Positions 51,001 through 60,820 of a DNA stretch of 64,000 nt are shown one piece after another. Each line of letters begins with the position of its first letter. Position 1 is the first letter of the stretch. Origin of the DNA: Temnothorax longispinosus (taxonomy: Eukaryota; Arthropoda; Insecta; Hymenoptera; Formicidae); the NCBI RefSeq assembly GCF_030848805.1, contig NC_092367.1, positions 3,534,001-3,598,000 on the forward strand. Reading direction: 5' to 3'. A model generated the notes under the pieces. The model did no database searches and was not told the origin of the DNA. It was given only the letters and a program-made list of their open reading frames with translations. The position numbers and the translations under genes were made by a program.

Positions 51001-51432
51001 GTAACCGTAAACTCGTGCTGAGATAAAAAGAATTAGGCATGCTCCGATTTTAAGATCACTGACTCGTATTTAAAATGTATATTCCTTTTCGCGGAAACAG
51101 CCTCGACTGACCGTGTCGCTTCGCATGTATTGCAGATCTTGCAGCTGCAGATGAATGATTACAAGTACCACTACCTCTTCACGACTTTCGTAAGTACCCT
51201 AGGGATATTGAAACGCACAAGTGAAGACCCCACTTGGTCCGCGACTCGATTCGCTCGCTTTCCGCAGGATATCGAAACCTTCGACCTCGAGGACTTCAAG
51301 TACAATTTTGTCAATATCACTGCCTTTCGTTTGGTCGACGCGGATGACGTCGGCGTACGTAGTATCCTGAGGGACATGGAACGCTATCAGCCGTCGGGCA
51401 ACACAATCCTCAATAAATCGAGGATCATCCAG
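21581..51432 (+). CDS. Kainate-type ionotropic glutamate receptor, partial gene (amino-terminal domain, five exons)
   Basis: Joining 21581-21742, 39638-39889, 50531-50706, 51136-51189 and 51268-51432 gives one open frame of 270 residues. It reads as the extracellular amino-terminal (LIVBP/ANF-receptor-like) domain of an insect kainate receptor subunit. Family hallmarks are GAIFTHDQKDSSTELAF near the start, FGPSDP, LDIPHLEARLDLE, NWTK, YEDD, MHHFLRM followed by QLQMNDYKYHYLFTTF, and SGNTILNKSRIIQ at the end. In the family this domain drives subunit assembly of glutamate-gated cation channels at synapses; that role is known for the family and inferred here. N-glycosylation sequons occur at fragment residues 126 (NWT), 231 (NIT) and 264 (NKS). 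Signal peptide, ligand-binding core, pore and membrane helices are absent, so the gene extends past both window ends. The match is to kainate rather than AMPA or NMDA subunits. I cannot say which insect paralogue it is, so no symbol is given. Confidence 0.95.
24716..25288. repeat. Direct tandem duplication of a roughly 300-base unit
   Basis: Copy 1 (24716-25013) and copy 2 (25014-25288) lie head to tail. Both start TAATTAGACTTTATT. They share TTTTATTTAATTTCACTTTA, CAGTTTTAC/CAATTTTAC, AACGATT/GACGATTGGAAACATC and GAGTGTTAGCGTATGCAATG, and end GAGGAAATTTGAT. Small indels account for the length difference. The copies look about 85% alike by eye. It is noncoding and lies inside the first long intron. 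Confidence 0.85.
26083..26295. mobile_element. Interspersed repeat with CTGACTGACTGACTGACT head and GCGAAGCACGGG tail
   Basis: The head has a TATATATATAAAA run, then four to five CTGA units and CATCAACGTCCAGCCCAAAC. The tail reads AGCGAAGCACGGGTTTCAAG and then TTAGTT. This head and tail combination recalls short, non-autonomous repeats scattered widely in insect genomes. I recall it only as a type and cannot assign the family; a Helentron-like or Penelope-like origin is possible. There is no coding capacity and no clear target duplication. Confidence 0.5.
28469..28515. other. Perfect 19-base-pair hairpin with 9-base loop
   Basis: CAAAAATATTGCGTCGTCA (28469-28487) and its exact reverse complement (28497-28515) flank TGACCCACG. 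It lies just after a CpG-rich tract in the first long intron. It is too short for a typical MITE and could be a foldback, a structured RNA or a protein-binding palindrome. Confidence 0.75.
29115..29172. other. 58-base hairpin, 12 bp stem plus 5 bp extension
   Basis: TAATACAAAGCG (29115-29126) is the exact reverse complement of 29161-29172. After a two-base bulge, CAATG pairs with CATTG, leaving a 22-base AT-rich loop. The size is like a small microRNA precursor, but the mature arm would be poorly paired near the loop. Confidence 0.4.
31960..33560. promoter_or_regulatory. CpG-rich intronic block with TAATTA-type sites, possible enhancer
   Basis: GC and CpG content rises sharply above the flanking AT-rich intron. 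Within it, 32305-32400 carries several homeodomain-type cores (ACATAATTACT, GCTAATCAACCTGATTAC, CCTAATTAGCC) set among GGCGGCG motifs. There is no ORF with protein-like features. An enhancer or alternative promoter is only an inference from composition. Confidence 0.3.
33343..33370. repeat. (TGGC)n minisatellite-like run
   Basis: Six TGGC units, with one GCTGGC interruption. A perfect 16-base palindrome CGACAGCGCGCTGTCG lies just before it, at about 33304-33319. Confidence 0.85.
37265..37365. repeat. Compound microsatellite (AT)n, GA-rich, (GT)n
   Basis: About 43 bases of alternating AT are followed by a GA/GGGG purine tract and then GT units. Such tracts are prone to length change and to non-B DNA. 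Confidence 0.95.
38350..38562. mobile_element. Palindromic MITE with CACTGCAAATCCAA ends
   Basis: This is a 213-base element whose left end CACTGCAAATCCAAGTGTGT matches the reverse complement of its right end (CACTGCAAATCCAAATGTGT). Inner arms also pair, including CATTTAACACG near the centre and GAAGCTCT/AAAGCTCT. TA follows the right end (38563-38564); the left flank is CA, probably a mutated TA. It is noncoding. Confidence 0.75.
39638..39889 (+). CDS. Kainate receptor exon B (middle of amino-terminal domain)
   Basis: This 252-base exon follows a pyrimidine-rich acceptor ending TTGTTGCAG and ends at a GTGAGC donor. It completes an Ala codon and leaves one base of a Gly codon (phase 1 on both sides). 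Its 83 full codons start CQQVKHGVQAVFGPSDP, carry LDIPHLEARLDLETEAKEF and INLYPAQSLLNAAYQD, and end NWTKVVIIYEDDR. The FGPSDP, SINLYP and NWTK blocks are strongly typical of insect kainate subunits. The Asn of NWT (39824-39826, fragment residue 126) is a potential N-glycosylation site. The exon is clearly richer in G and C than the introns around it. Confidence 0.95.
41561..41850 (-). CDS. Doubtful antisense ORF with one hydrophobic segment
   Basis: From an ATG near 41850 this minus-strand frame runs 95-96 codons (MSADGGFWRRFCRRSRITVV at the start) to a TAA near 41561. Arg-rich sequence is followed by LWHAILLALLVLFLIQ, which would span a membrane, and then a polar tail. The frame stays open upstream to about 42007. 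I recognise no family. It lies wholly inside the second long intron, opposite in sense to the receptor. No splice structure, poly(A) signal or homology supports it; chance is the default explanation. Confidence 0.2.
42250..42279. repeat. (AG)n microsatellite
   Basis: Fifteen uninterrupted AG units. Confidence 0.97.
43661..43689. repeat. (TTTAA)n pentamer repeat
   Basis: Five full TTTAA units plus a partial one. Confidence 0.92.
43732..43800. repeat. Long (TC)n microsatellite
   Basis: Nearly 60 bases of unbroken TC, ending in TTTCTCTTTC. It is the longest dinucleotide run in the window and lies about 40 bases after the TTTAA repeat. Confidence 0.97.
45017..45065. repeat. (GA)n microsatellite
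   Basis: About 24 GA units with one AAAG interruption near the start. Confidence 0.96.
46870..46890. repeat. 21-base perfect palindrome
   Basis: ATCGTCGAAA and TTTCGACGAT flank a single G. This is a possible dimeric protein-binding site; no factor is recognised. Confidence 0.7.
48736..48790. repeat. (TC)n followed by (TCTA)n microsatellite
   Basis: A 23-base TC run, a short T-rich spacer, then TATC tetramers. Confidence 0.9.
49081..49390. repeat. Diverged tandem duplication, about 155-base unit
   Basis: Copy 1 (49081-about 49228) and copy 2 (49241-about 49390) share TTTTATCAAACTGC, GTTATCAAATTAAAGAGAAT, ATAATTAAGTACGT, GATAAGTAT, ATGTTATTTAATA, AATAAATCA/AGTAAATCA, ATGTGTCG and ATTACGCAAA in the same order and spacing. 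It is noncoding and lies about 1.1 kb upstream of exon C. Confidence 0.82.
50531..50706 (+). CDS. Kainate receptor exon C (amino-terminal domain)
   Basis: This 176-base exon follows the acceptor CGGTTTTCAG. It completes the split Gly codon and gives 58 full codons, starting LVKLRELMKSPKIRDIEV and ending PEHMHHFLRM, with a phase-0 junction after the last Met. The donor GTAAAT is weaker than the others in the gene. Reading past it gives about 41 further in-frame codons before a stop, so failed splicing here would yield a truncated tail rather than an immediate stop. The block RQADRDSYRQVLSEIKSKEI is the part that aligns by eye with other insect kainate subunits. Confidence 0.95.
50707..51135 (+). 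other. 429-base intron of the kainate receptor gene
   Basis: It starts with a weak donor (GTAAAT) after HHFLRM and ends TATTGCAG. It is AT-rich and has in-frame stops. Nothing else is seen in it. Confidence 0.9.
51136..51189 (+). CDS. Kainate receptor exon D (18-codon micro-exon)
   Basis: A very short 54-base exon sits between the acceptor TATTGCAG and the donor GTAAGT, in phase 0 on both sides. It encodes ILQLQMNDYKYHYLFTTF, a conserved segment of kainate receptor amino-terminal domains. It directly continues the HHFLRM end of the previous exon. Conservation of the residues and exact frame match on both sides make the call secure despite the small size. Confidence 0.95.
51190..51267 (+). 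other. 78-base intron, stop-free and a multiple of three
   Basis: The donor is GTAAGT and the acceptor is TTTCCGCAG, both good. Read in the frame of the flanking exons, the 26 codons contain no stop, so retention would add 26 residues (starting VSTLGILKRTSEDPTW) between the TTF end of exon D and the DIETFD start of exon E. In related proteins these two ends are contiguous, so removal is the normal state. Confidence 0.9.
51268..51432 (+). CDS. Kainate receptor exon E (late amino-terminal domain)
   Basis: This 165-base, 55-codon exon lies between the acceptor TTTCCGCAG and the donor GTAAAC, in phase 0 on both sides. It begins DIETFDLEDFKYNFVNITAF and ends SGNTILNKSRIIQ. It carries two N-glycosylation sequons, NIT and NKS. 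It is the last exon of this gene that I can identify. The expected continuation (end of the amino-terminal domain, then the S1 ligand-binding lobe) was not found downstream to 64000, which implies a following intron longer than 12.5 kb. Read-through past the donor would add 48 unrelated residues before a stop near 51579. Confidence 0.94.
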
Positions 51433-53849
51433 GTAAACACACATGAGCTTTTTGTTTGTAGAAATGTGTGCACTACACATATTGGAAAAGATAATACAAT
51501 GCTTGCGAGTCTCGATTTTATAATTAAAGACGTAAGATGCTTGAGACGCGAGAATTTAAACATCTATTTTATGGTTTAATGTTTCTTCGATATGTTTGCA
51601 TATATAATGATTTCGCATTTTGTAATGCAGAAAATATACGCCTTTGCATTGATAAAGAAAAACCGATTTGAAATCTCGCTGGAAAATGTTTTAGTGGTTA
51701 CGGCAAGATCGTATTTTACGATTAGTTTCCGTATTATATTCGTAAAGCATAACATACTGAGGTACTATACTTTCGTTTCACGATAATGTTTTATCGGTCA
51801 TTATTTCGCACGGGATGGCAAGCTACATCGCGCCTTTGAAAGATTGGCAGGATCTCAATGAAAGATGTAAAACAATTTATCGTCGCATATACATACGTTA
51901 CCGCACCTACAGCTTCAATACCTATATGTCAACATCATCGAATGCTTTATGGGGCGATAAAAGCTATTCGAAACGACGCGTGTGTTGCCACATCGCTGGT
52001 AATGCTGCGTACGCAGGTAACAACAGGCCACATTGTTACCAAAGTAACAGGCATTGATTTTTTCGAAGCAACGATAAAGTTGTTGAAAAATATCAAAAGC
52101 GGAAAAGTTTTCTCTTCCGCTTATACGTAACAAGCTCGTAGTGGACATTGATATCGAAATAAATTGTCGGTAACGTAAAAGAATATCAATAAAACAAACC
52201 TCGCTTTCAAGTTATTTTAATTTTATTACTAGCTCTGATTTAAATATATATGATGTATACGTATATATTAGTAAAAAAAAAACACGTGCGCGTGTGTGCG
52301 TATGCTATCGTAAAATTTGAAATCTACATAAAAATACTCAGATACCGCGATATCGGGAAATAGAAATTCAACGTTTGACTTTCTACTTTGTGCACACATT
52401 TCTCTAGTCAATTCGACGGTTATATTGAATTATGATATATGATTTTCTCGTAATGCATATGGAAAAAGAAATTATATTTGCATTTAAATTGTTTATCCAA
52501 ATTGCGTAGTTATATACAAATTCCACCATCATACGTTTAGACAACATACATACACGTTATCTGCTCGAACAATCTTCTTCATTAACAAGTTATATTGCGT
52601 TAATCCTCAATTTACGAAATATTATTTGCTGTAATCGGAAATTTATCAGTGTTATATATATGAAACGAAAATAAACGAGGTTTCTATCCGTTTTCTAGAT
52701 AAATACTCATTACGCAATAGAGAGAAAATAACTTTTAAAAATTTTCATTACTTAGAGTATTAGAATAATGAATCTATACGCGAAAGAGGAAACGCAAGGG
52801 AGAAAACTCGCTACTCTTTCGTCTGATGATGTGTAACAGAATTACCACACACCCGTATGCATATAAAAATCCGCGGCCGGATACGCAAACGAGTTCACGA
52901 CGCGTGAAGCTTAACGCTTTTTTCCAATTTAGATGCAGATCAGAATGTTGTCGCGACGACGACGACGACCTCGACGACTTCGTGAATCTCCATGTTATCG
53001 CGTCGCGACGACGGGCGTCCATAATCGCGTTTCGTATCACGCACATGCGTGCAGGCGTGAATACGACGAATGGCGTGTCAATGAAGCACCGCGCGTAGTC
53101 GCGAAGAAGTTGCACAACGCATGTTTAATCGAGCTTCCACGACTCATCGAGAGAGCTGAGCGCTTGTTGATTTTTACATATTAATTTTTTGTTTTTTTTA
53201 CTAATTTAATTATATTTCTCTAAATCTTTAGATTTTATAAAGATACGTCAATGACACAGATCGCTACTTTCAACCCTTAAGTTGTTACGTTCGCTCGCTT
53301 AAGAAACTCCTGTACCAGTTTTCTCAAATTCTCGAGTTGTCGGATTTTTTGGATTTTTGGAGCTTTTAAGAGCATTTGAATCTTCTGTTCTTTTTTTATT
53401 TTTGGATACCTTCATTCAAGACGCAATTGAAACAAATACGCTATTTATTTAATCATAATATAACAGCTTATATTAAAACATTATCCGTAAAATAATAATT
53501 TTGTTTACCTTATAAAGATCTGTTTAACATATCAGAGTCGTACACAATATCATTTTCTTATTAAACAAATATTTTATGTTATACGAAATGGATCGTGTGC
53601 ATTAATACGCAGTCCTTTCTGTTTATTCAGTTTGTACTTTTCTACATTGCTTCAGTGCAAATATATAATCCGTTCTTGAAACCTGAATAAATAAATCGGT
53701 TTTCCAGGCGCGTGATTTCACAATGAAATTTCACAAACATGTAGATGATTCACATCGCTGAACTGAAATGTGTTTATTTCTCTCTATAAATAGTGACTTT
53801 TCTTTGATTCTCAAACGAAATATGCGATATTTACAACAAGTGAAAGGAA

Positions 53850-53889
53850 TGTTTTGCGCGCAATACGCGAAAAACATTTGCGCAAAACA
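53850..53889. repeat. 10-base inverted repeat, 20-base loop
   Basis: TGTTTTGCGC and GCGCAAAACA flank a 20-base spacer containing ACGCG. Noncoding. Confidence 0.6.
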
Positions 53890-55711
53890 CCTCTTTGACA
53901 TCGTCACTGATAATTCAAATAAGATGGCATTGTTTAGAAATTTCTGCGTTGTGCCTTGAGCGTTCTGTGCGGTTATTATTATTTTTTACACTCTCAAATC
54001 TCGTTCTCTCGAAGGGCCGGCGTTTCAGGAACATCACAAGGGATTATTTGCATGCGTAACAAAACTGAGGGAACGCTCCGACCGGTCGGAGAGAAAAGCG
54101 CGATCTTTCGTCCGAACGACCATCCGAAAGGATAAAGTTTACATTTCCTCAGAAAATGTATATTTGCCGTTTTCGGAAAATATGCCGGGAAATATCGCTA
54201 TTTCGCTACCAATGCGATGGAAAGGATGAAAGAAAATAATCTTTTATTCAGCGAGTGACATCACTTTAATATCACTTTTCAAACTATATCGATATCTCGT
54301 TCTTAGACCTATTAATTCTTATTTTTATGAATATTTATAAAACTTCTCAAAAAGATGCAAAAATAATTGATTCTAAAGTGATAACTCGTAATAAAACTTG
54401 TTCGCGTTTATTAAAAAAACTGATGAAAACTGTATAAATCTGAGCATAAATCCCTCAATATTCTATTTTTGAGATAATCGAAACTCTTCTCTTTTCTCTT
54501 TGCATCTATAGCGGCAAGAACGAATTGTAAATAGACAATCTGAAATTCCAGATACGATACTAAGATTAAAAAACTTGGTCACATTTACAATTCATGAGGA
54601 AATGCCCGGGTTTAGGTCTACGAGGAAAAGAGTTCTCTAATTACTTCCGTTACAGCCGTTAAACTTCTCGAGGCGGTACAATACGGAAGCGCGCGTAATA
54701 TTCGAATGTAATATACACTTTGAAAAAAAGCGAATTGCAAGACTCACTTACTTAAAAGTACTCAAGAAGAGCATCTTGATCCCGATAAATTACTTCTATA
54801 TTTCACCCTTGCCACCGCTGCATTGCAGAAAACTTAACTTAAAGCTTTCCGCGGGAAAATGGTGTGGCGTGGACTATCCAATTCTGGGACGCTCGGTATT
54901 CAAGATTATGACCCAGTAGCGAAATTTTTTGCGTGTATTGTTTGTCGGAATTTTGGGCGCTAAAGCAGCGAGATTACGTGGCCATTCCGGGACGGTCTAA
55001 TTGCTTGCAAAAATGTTATCAGGCGTGGTCGTATTGGTGGATATCAACGAAACAACTCGAATTAACGTCTGCGCCCGAAGTAAATGTCCATGTAATTACC
55101 CGGGAGCATTGCCAGAGATAAGGGAAAGTTAGATTTAAGATGCTCGTGAATATCCGAACGAAAAACAGAGTAAAAATCCAAAGATATTTTGCTTGATGAA
55201 TATTATATTTTATATTGTAACAGAATTCTATATATTAAATTGTATAATTATATAAAGTTACAGTAAATTCGAGTGCGTATTTTTTTGTAATTTTATTAAT
55301 TTATTACATGCACATACGCAACATGCACGCATATACGAAGATGTCAAAAGAAGCACAGAAGCTCTAGAGTCCGCGACTGTTATTATTATTTTATCTTGTT
55401 AGTGAAATGGGTGCAGGTGTTCGTGTCTTTCTAAGACTTCTTTTCGCTTTTAAAAATGATCGTTGCGCAATAATGGGCGAGCAACAAATTCGTGTTCCTC
55501 AAAATTTGTTAATTTAATCTCGTCTGAAAAAAGCGTAATATGTTAATAATTCTTTTAGCATGCATAACTATCTCTTTATTTTATTATAATTCAATTATAA
55601 TAATTATAATTAAAATAAAAAGATTATAATTACATATAATCGTAATAATTACGAATAAAGAATTAATTTTAACTCGCTATACGATCGGGGATCAAAAATA
55701 CTTCGAAGCGT

Positions 55712-56401
55712 GTGTTTCGAACACGAAACACGCACGACTCATCATTGCACCGCAAGTTTAAGAGCTTGCCGACAATTTTCCCGAGCGGCTGCCAGATAAT
55801 ACCTCCTGTTCGCTTTCAAGCGAATTGTCAAACGTCTCTCTATTGTCGAAGACAACCTGTTCGCTTCGTCGCGTCGCGTCGTCGCGTTGCCCACACTCTC
55901 ACTATACGCAACCCGGCGGTGAAATTACCTATGGCGGCTTTTGTTTCGACACCACTCCGGGCGTGCATCGTTGCATCCCCCGTCACTCCCCCACAACCAA
56001 GTTCCGTTGTCACCGACGTCGACCCCTCGCACCCGTCAGCCGCTTCCTTTCCCGCGTCGCTAAACGACCGAGTTAGCTCCGGCAAAGCCGCGCAAAAAGC
56101 TCGGTCACAATCAACGCTCGGCGGAAAGCAGGAGAGGCAAAAGAAGAAGAAGGAAATGGGGCGCAGTAGGCGTCGGAGGTCGAGAGAAAGAAGTAGGCGG
56201 GTTCCAGCAAGCGAAAGCAACCGCCGAGAAAAGCACGGCGGGCATACCTGGTTAACTCTCCCTCTAGACTCATCGCGACTCAAGCTTCGAAACGGGGAAA
56301 ATATAGACCTGGGTGGTTACACAAGAAGCGCCGATGTAAGTAGGGTACATAGACCGAGGGGAAGAGCGAGAGATCGACTCTCACGTGACGGGAACGAGTG
56401 A
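55712..56401 (+). CDS. Doubtful 229-codon ORF in a CpG-rich segment
   Basis: This is the longest ORF in the window. The predicted product is basic and of low complexity, with Ser/Pro-rich sequence in the middle and a Lys/Arg/Ser-rich tract (KKKKEMGRSRRRRSRERSRR) followed by a polar tail. No domain is recognised. The opposite strand is also open for 147 codons across the same bases. This suggests that high GC content, which makes stops rare, explains the length. It could be an unrecognised first exon or a 5' regulatory CpG-rich segment. Confidence 0.2.
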   Translation: MFRTRNTHDSSLHRKFKSLPTIFPSGCQIIPPVRFQANCQTSLYCRRQPVRFVASRRRVAHTLTIRNPAVKLPMAAFVSTPLRACIVASPVTPPQPSSVVTDVDPSHPSAASFPASLNDRVSSGKAAQKARSQSTLGGKQERQKKKKEMGRSRRRRSRERSRRVPASESNRREKHGGHTWLTLPLDSSRLKLRNGENIDLGGYTRSADVSRVHRPRGRARDRLSRDGNE

Positions 56402-58558
56402 GACAAGAACGCGGCCGGATAAGAAGAAGCTTGTTACATCAACGTGGAAACTGCAGATGCATACTGATCGCGCGTTGACTACCGGCAACGCGCGCTTCCT
56501 CTCCACCTGCTCGTTCGTTTTCCTTCCCTTCTTACCTCGCGCTCTCGACGAGTGAGCTAACAAACTCGCGCGCAGGCGAGATGGACTTTTTCAGTCTCGT
56601 CCACGGATGAAAACGCGAAGCGGGCGGATGTATGTGAGCCGCTGATGTTACGGCGGTAATGAGAAAGGTCTACATCGAATCGTGATGAAGAAACCACTTC
56701 TGGTGAATATAGGCGCGCCTAATTGCACGAATCTGTAAGCTCCAACGACTTTCGTGGAAAAAAAAAGAATTATATGTTTTAGGCACGTTAGTAATGTTTT
56801 CCAATTCTGGAAAAGAGTTTGTAAAAGTTGTTTTATCCGGAACTTTTTTTATATATAAAGAACAAGAGATTTTAGAATATTAATAATGTATTATAGCATT
56901 TTTTAATGTTTTCTTAACAAATAATATACGACATGCTGAATAAACTTTTCAATAAAATGAATTATGGGACAGAGTTTTGAATTTATATGTTTATAATTGA
57001 TTTAAATTGGATAAATGTAACATTGAAAAAAGACTGCTTAAAGATACAAAATTTAACTAATTAATTTTTTAATTGACTATAATGACAATTTTGCTTAACA
57101 ATTTTAATTATTATATTTACAATGTAAGAGAGATGTACACACAGAGTAGGATTAATTACAATAAGTAGAAACATCCTTGGTCAGACAAGAGTGAAAAAAC
57201 TGCACATTTATAAACTATCCTTGAACGTGTATATATGTAACGAGCGGCCATTAATTACTAATTTTCACTTAACGCGGGGATTAATGAGAAAGGGAAGGAA
57301 GAACCCGGGCATCAAGATTTCTATCTCTCTGTCTCATATTTCTCTTAACTCTTCTCCAATCCGCTTGGCCAATGAATCACTGAATACCCTGCTCCATGGC
57401 AGGATAACCTTTGCTCTCTCAGTGCTATAAATCAGGCTATCTCGCACTCGAAAGGTTTTATTATTTTATTTGGCAACCGGGGTGTAGTCATACTAGGAAG
57501 GTAAGTTTCCGTGGCGACTGCAGTGGTCAGAAATATGGCTAGGACAGTGGCCTGGGTGGAACTTTTTTAGGAAAAATCTACAGCGGCGAGCCGCAAGAAC
57601 TAACACATGTTTTACTAATCGCGAATGTCTGTTATGCCGTAAAATATTATTCGCATATGAAATTGTTTCAAAATTTTTAAATAAATTTATAATAATTTAA
57701 ATATCGTAACAACATAGTTATTAAGATGGGATAATCAGGTTTGTTAAAATGTGAGAAACAATTGTTTAGGATGACAAAAGGCATTTTTTAAAAATTCTTT
57801 TATGCCGCAATATGCACGGGAGCCTACAATCGCGGACATTCACAATCATAAATTATATCCGCTGCTTGCTAAACTGTCAATACCAGACCGATTACAAACA
57901 ACCAATTTACAGCGGTCGCTGCAAACAGCTTGGCGTATTATTACGAGTCATTACCGGAACCGGAACGCGCCACGGTCAATGCGAATTTTCTTCACATAAA
58001 ATACAGAAGTTCATTATTGCGCGCTACCCGACTAATTCCTCGCGCCCAATTAATTGTGATTTGCAGTTCCATAATGCTCAATGGATTTAATGACAATTGA
58101 AGTTTAACACGCCAACAGATCTTTATAACGTGATACAGCAATAAAATTTTCGGATTGCATTGAAGCATGTAAAAGAGAACGGAAAACATAAAATACGCTC
58201 AAGAGCGTTTAATTAAACATAATATCATAATTTGTATTAACGTTTGTAAAATTAAATTTGAAAGAGATATAAAAAATGTGACACATAAAATAGATGGGAA
58301 ATACCGCCAAATTTTTTACATTCTTGTTAGGCGGAAAGAAAACAATGCATCAAAACATGCAGCAGGAATTTGTTACATTTCCCGACAGCAAAGTAAACAT
58401 AGCTCCAACTATTGTAGCAAATATAATATTGTGATAGGCGCGTATGTATCGCGATTTTTTTTCCAACAGAAAAGCAATACATCAAATGCAGCCTTTGGTT
58501 TATATTTTTTTCCTCGCTGTTCTCTTTCTCTCTGTCTCTCTCTTTATTTCTCTCTTTA

Positions 58559-58562
<4 letters not shown>

Positions 58563-58604
<42 letters not shown>
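58563..58604. repeat. (TC)n microsatellite
   Basis: About 20 TC units inside a longer pyrimidine-rich stretch (58516-58630). Confidence 0.96.
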
Positions 58605-58608
<4 letters not shown>

Positions 58609-60672
58609 TTCCCTCTGTTCTCTCTATCATATACACACAATATTACAATATAAAATTCTCAATTTGAAATTGAAAACGTTGTCCATCATGATGCCAACAG
58701 GTTTACAAAATGTCAGGTTATAAAAAAAAATTGTATCTGTGTCTTTCCATTTTTATAATTCTTTACGATATATATAAAATAGCAGCACTAAAGAATTTAA
58801 CGATGTCAGAATTTAATCTAAAAATTTTTAATTCTGAAATCTTTTTGAGATAGAAAGTTCAATGATACATTAGATACATACCATCAAGGATGCATAAAGT
58901 TATACGAGAGTAAGGTTAAAGAGTAAGCTTAACGAATCCTGCCATTAATATCGACAGATGTTTCGTAACAAGATAATAACTTCTAAATGCGTCGATTATC
59001 TACATTAGAAGCCTGATTAAGTTAAAGATTTCCTGAGGAGGGGCTGTAAGACATCCTTAGAGTTAAACAAATCGCGGCTTGGTAATCTGTGGCAAGCCAG
59101 GATAAAGATCATAATCGTTTCTCTTCCCGTTATCCGGCTGGGCCGAGAGCGACGCTTGCACGTAGAAGATTGGTTAAGCGGGTTCATAAAGAAATTTCTA
59201 CTTGCCAAACAGGCCGAAACGGAAAGGAAGTAATTCGCGCCCGTGAAAGCCCCGCGACATAAAGCAAGATTTGTTTCGGAATCCGCGCTTCGAGTAATAT
59301 TTATTTCAATTACGTCGGGCTAAGAGGAAGAAATTTATCTTCATAACGGAGAATTTTTCGGGACGGGGAGATTCCGGTAAATGGACACTTACTTAAAAGG
59401 ATCTACTCGAAGGCGAAATTTACGATGAGTAAAAATACGTGTAGCACGAGAAACGTCCATTTGCGCATTTCGCGTTTATGAATGCCGTTAGACTCGGTTA
59501 GACACTAAGTAGGCCAATTCAGATAACACACCGCGTCTTTTGTATTTTAATGAAGACGTTCAGTAAAATGTTACAGTAGACCGATCTTTAAAACGTCATT
59601 AATCACTGTGGCGTTAGCAGTGGCGAATAATATTTAACTTCCGCCAAGTTGATTGTCATCTGCAAGCTATTCAGACTTCTCACCTGCAACATTTCTGACC
59701 TAACTTACAAAAAAGGTGAAGATCTCGCGCTAGACAGCAAGTAGTTTGACGAGGCATTTCCATTTCGCTTTAAATGCTAATGAACGGGCCGATCCCGAGA
59801 CCGGACAGAGGAGCACAGGTCGTGAAGCGAACTCGTCGTCGTTCGTCGCGAAGTTAAGTGCGCGTTTCAAGAAAGAGACGAGGCGGGCCGACGAGTCGGA
59901 CAAATGACAGACCTTTTCGAACTAATTCCGTGGCGCGATTATCCGGACGGGAGTTGGATCGTGGATTAGGAGGTATCAAAGTTCGGCCTTCCTTGTCAAA
60001 CGCGCAACGGGGAGCTTAAAGCCAACGAATGCCCGACGGCTAACCACCGATCCATCCAACTCGGACAAGACTTAAATCTGGCGCAACCGGACACTTGACT
60101 GGTGTACGCGATTGCCAGTTTCTTCATTATTCACGCGAGATTGCCAATTTCCAGGACGTCAAGGTCTCGACCGATGAAGCAATCCGTTCAGTCTCATGCG
60201 GTCGCTCGTATTGGCCGAATACGACGTCATTCTGTCGAATATAGCGTAGCGTCATCGTGCGCATATGTATGGCAGCTTTTTGGAAACATTGCAAATTGTA
60301 TATTTAATGCAATAAAGCGTATATTTTTTACAAGTTGTTGAAATGTTTGTAATTATTTTATTAAAATCGTGAAATTAAATTAAATTTTATTTGCAATGCG
60401 AGCTTTTTCAATTGCAGACCGTTCTAGTTATCAGAAAAATATGGAATTTTCATGGATTAACACCACGATAAATATTTTGAAATGTTTGGGAAATAAGATA
60501 ATTGGATGAACAATATTCATTCGAAAATCGAGAGACACGGCATGGCGGCATGCAATGTCGGGTGCCAAATTGTACACGCGCGCGACACGGGCAACGAGAC
60601 AGAACATCGACTACATCCGAATCATCGAGTTGAGCGGAGGCACGAATGATGTCATATTTAAGAAACGATGAC

Positions 60673-60820
60673 TAATGTCCATTTCTGTAAATGCATATTA
60701 ATTTTAAATTTCCGTTTAACTTACTTTTTATCTTTTTCTAGTTCTAAGAATTAGAAAAAGATAAAAAATAAGTTAAACTGAGAATAAAATTAATCCACAT
60801 TGGTAGAAATGAACATAAGC
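60673..60820. mobile_element. 148-base perfect-centre fold-back element
   Basis: The left arm CTAATGTCCATTTCTGTAAA pairs with the right end (other strand CTTATGTTCATTTCTACCAA). The inner arms GTTTAACTTACTTTTTATCT and AGATAAAAAATAAGTTAAAC are complementary apart from one mismatch. They meet around TTCTAAGAA with essentially no loop. It has no coding capacity. It is probably a MITE or foldback copy; the family is unknown. Confidence 0.7.
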
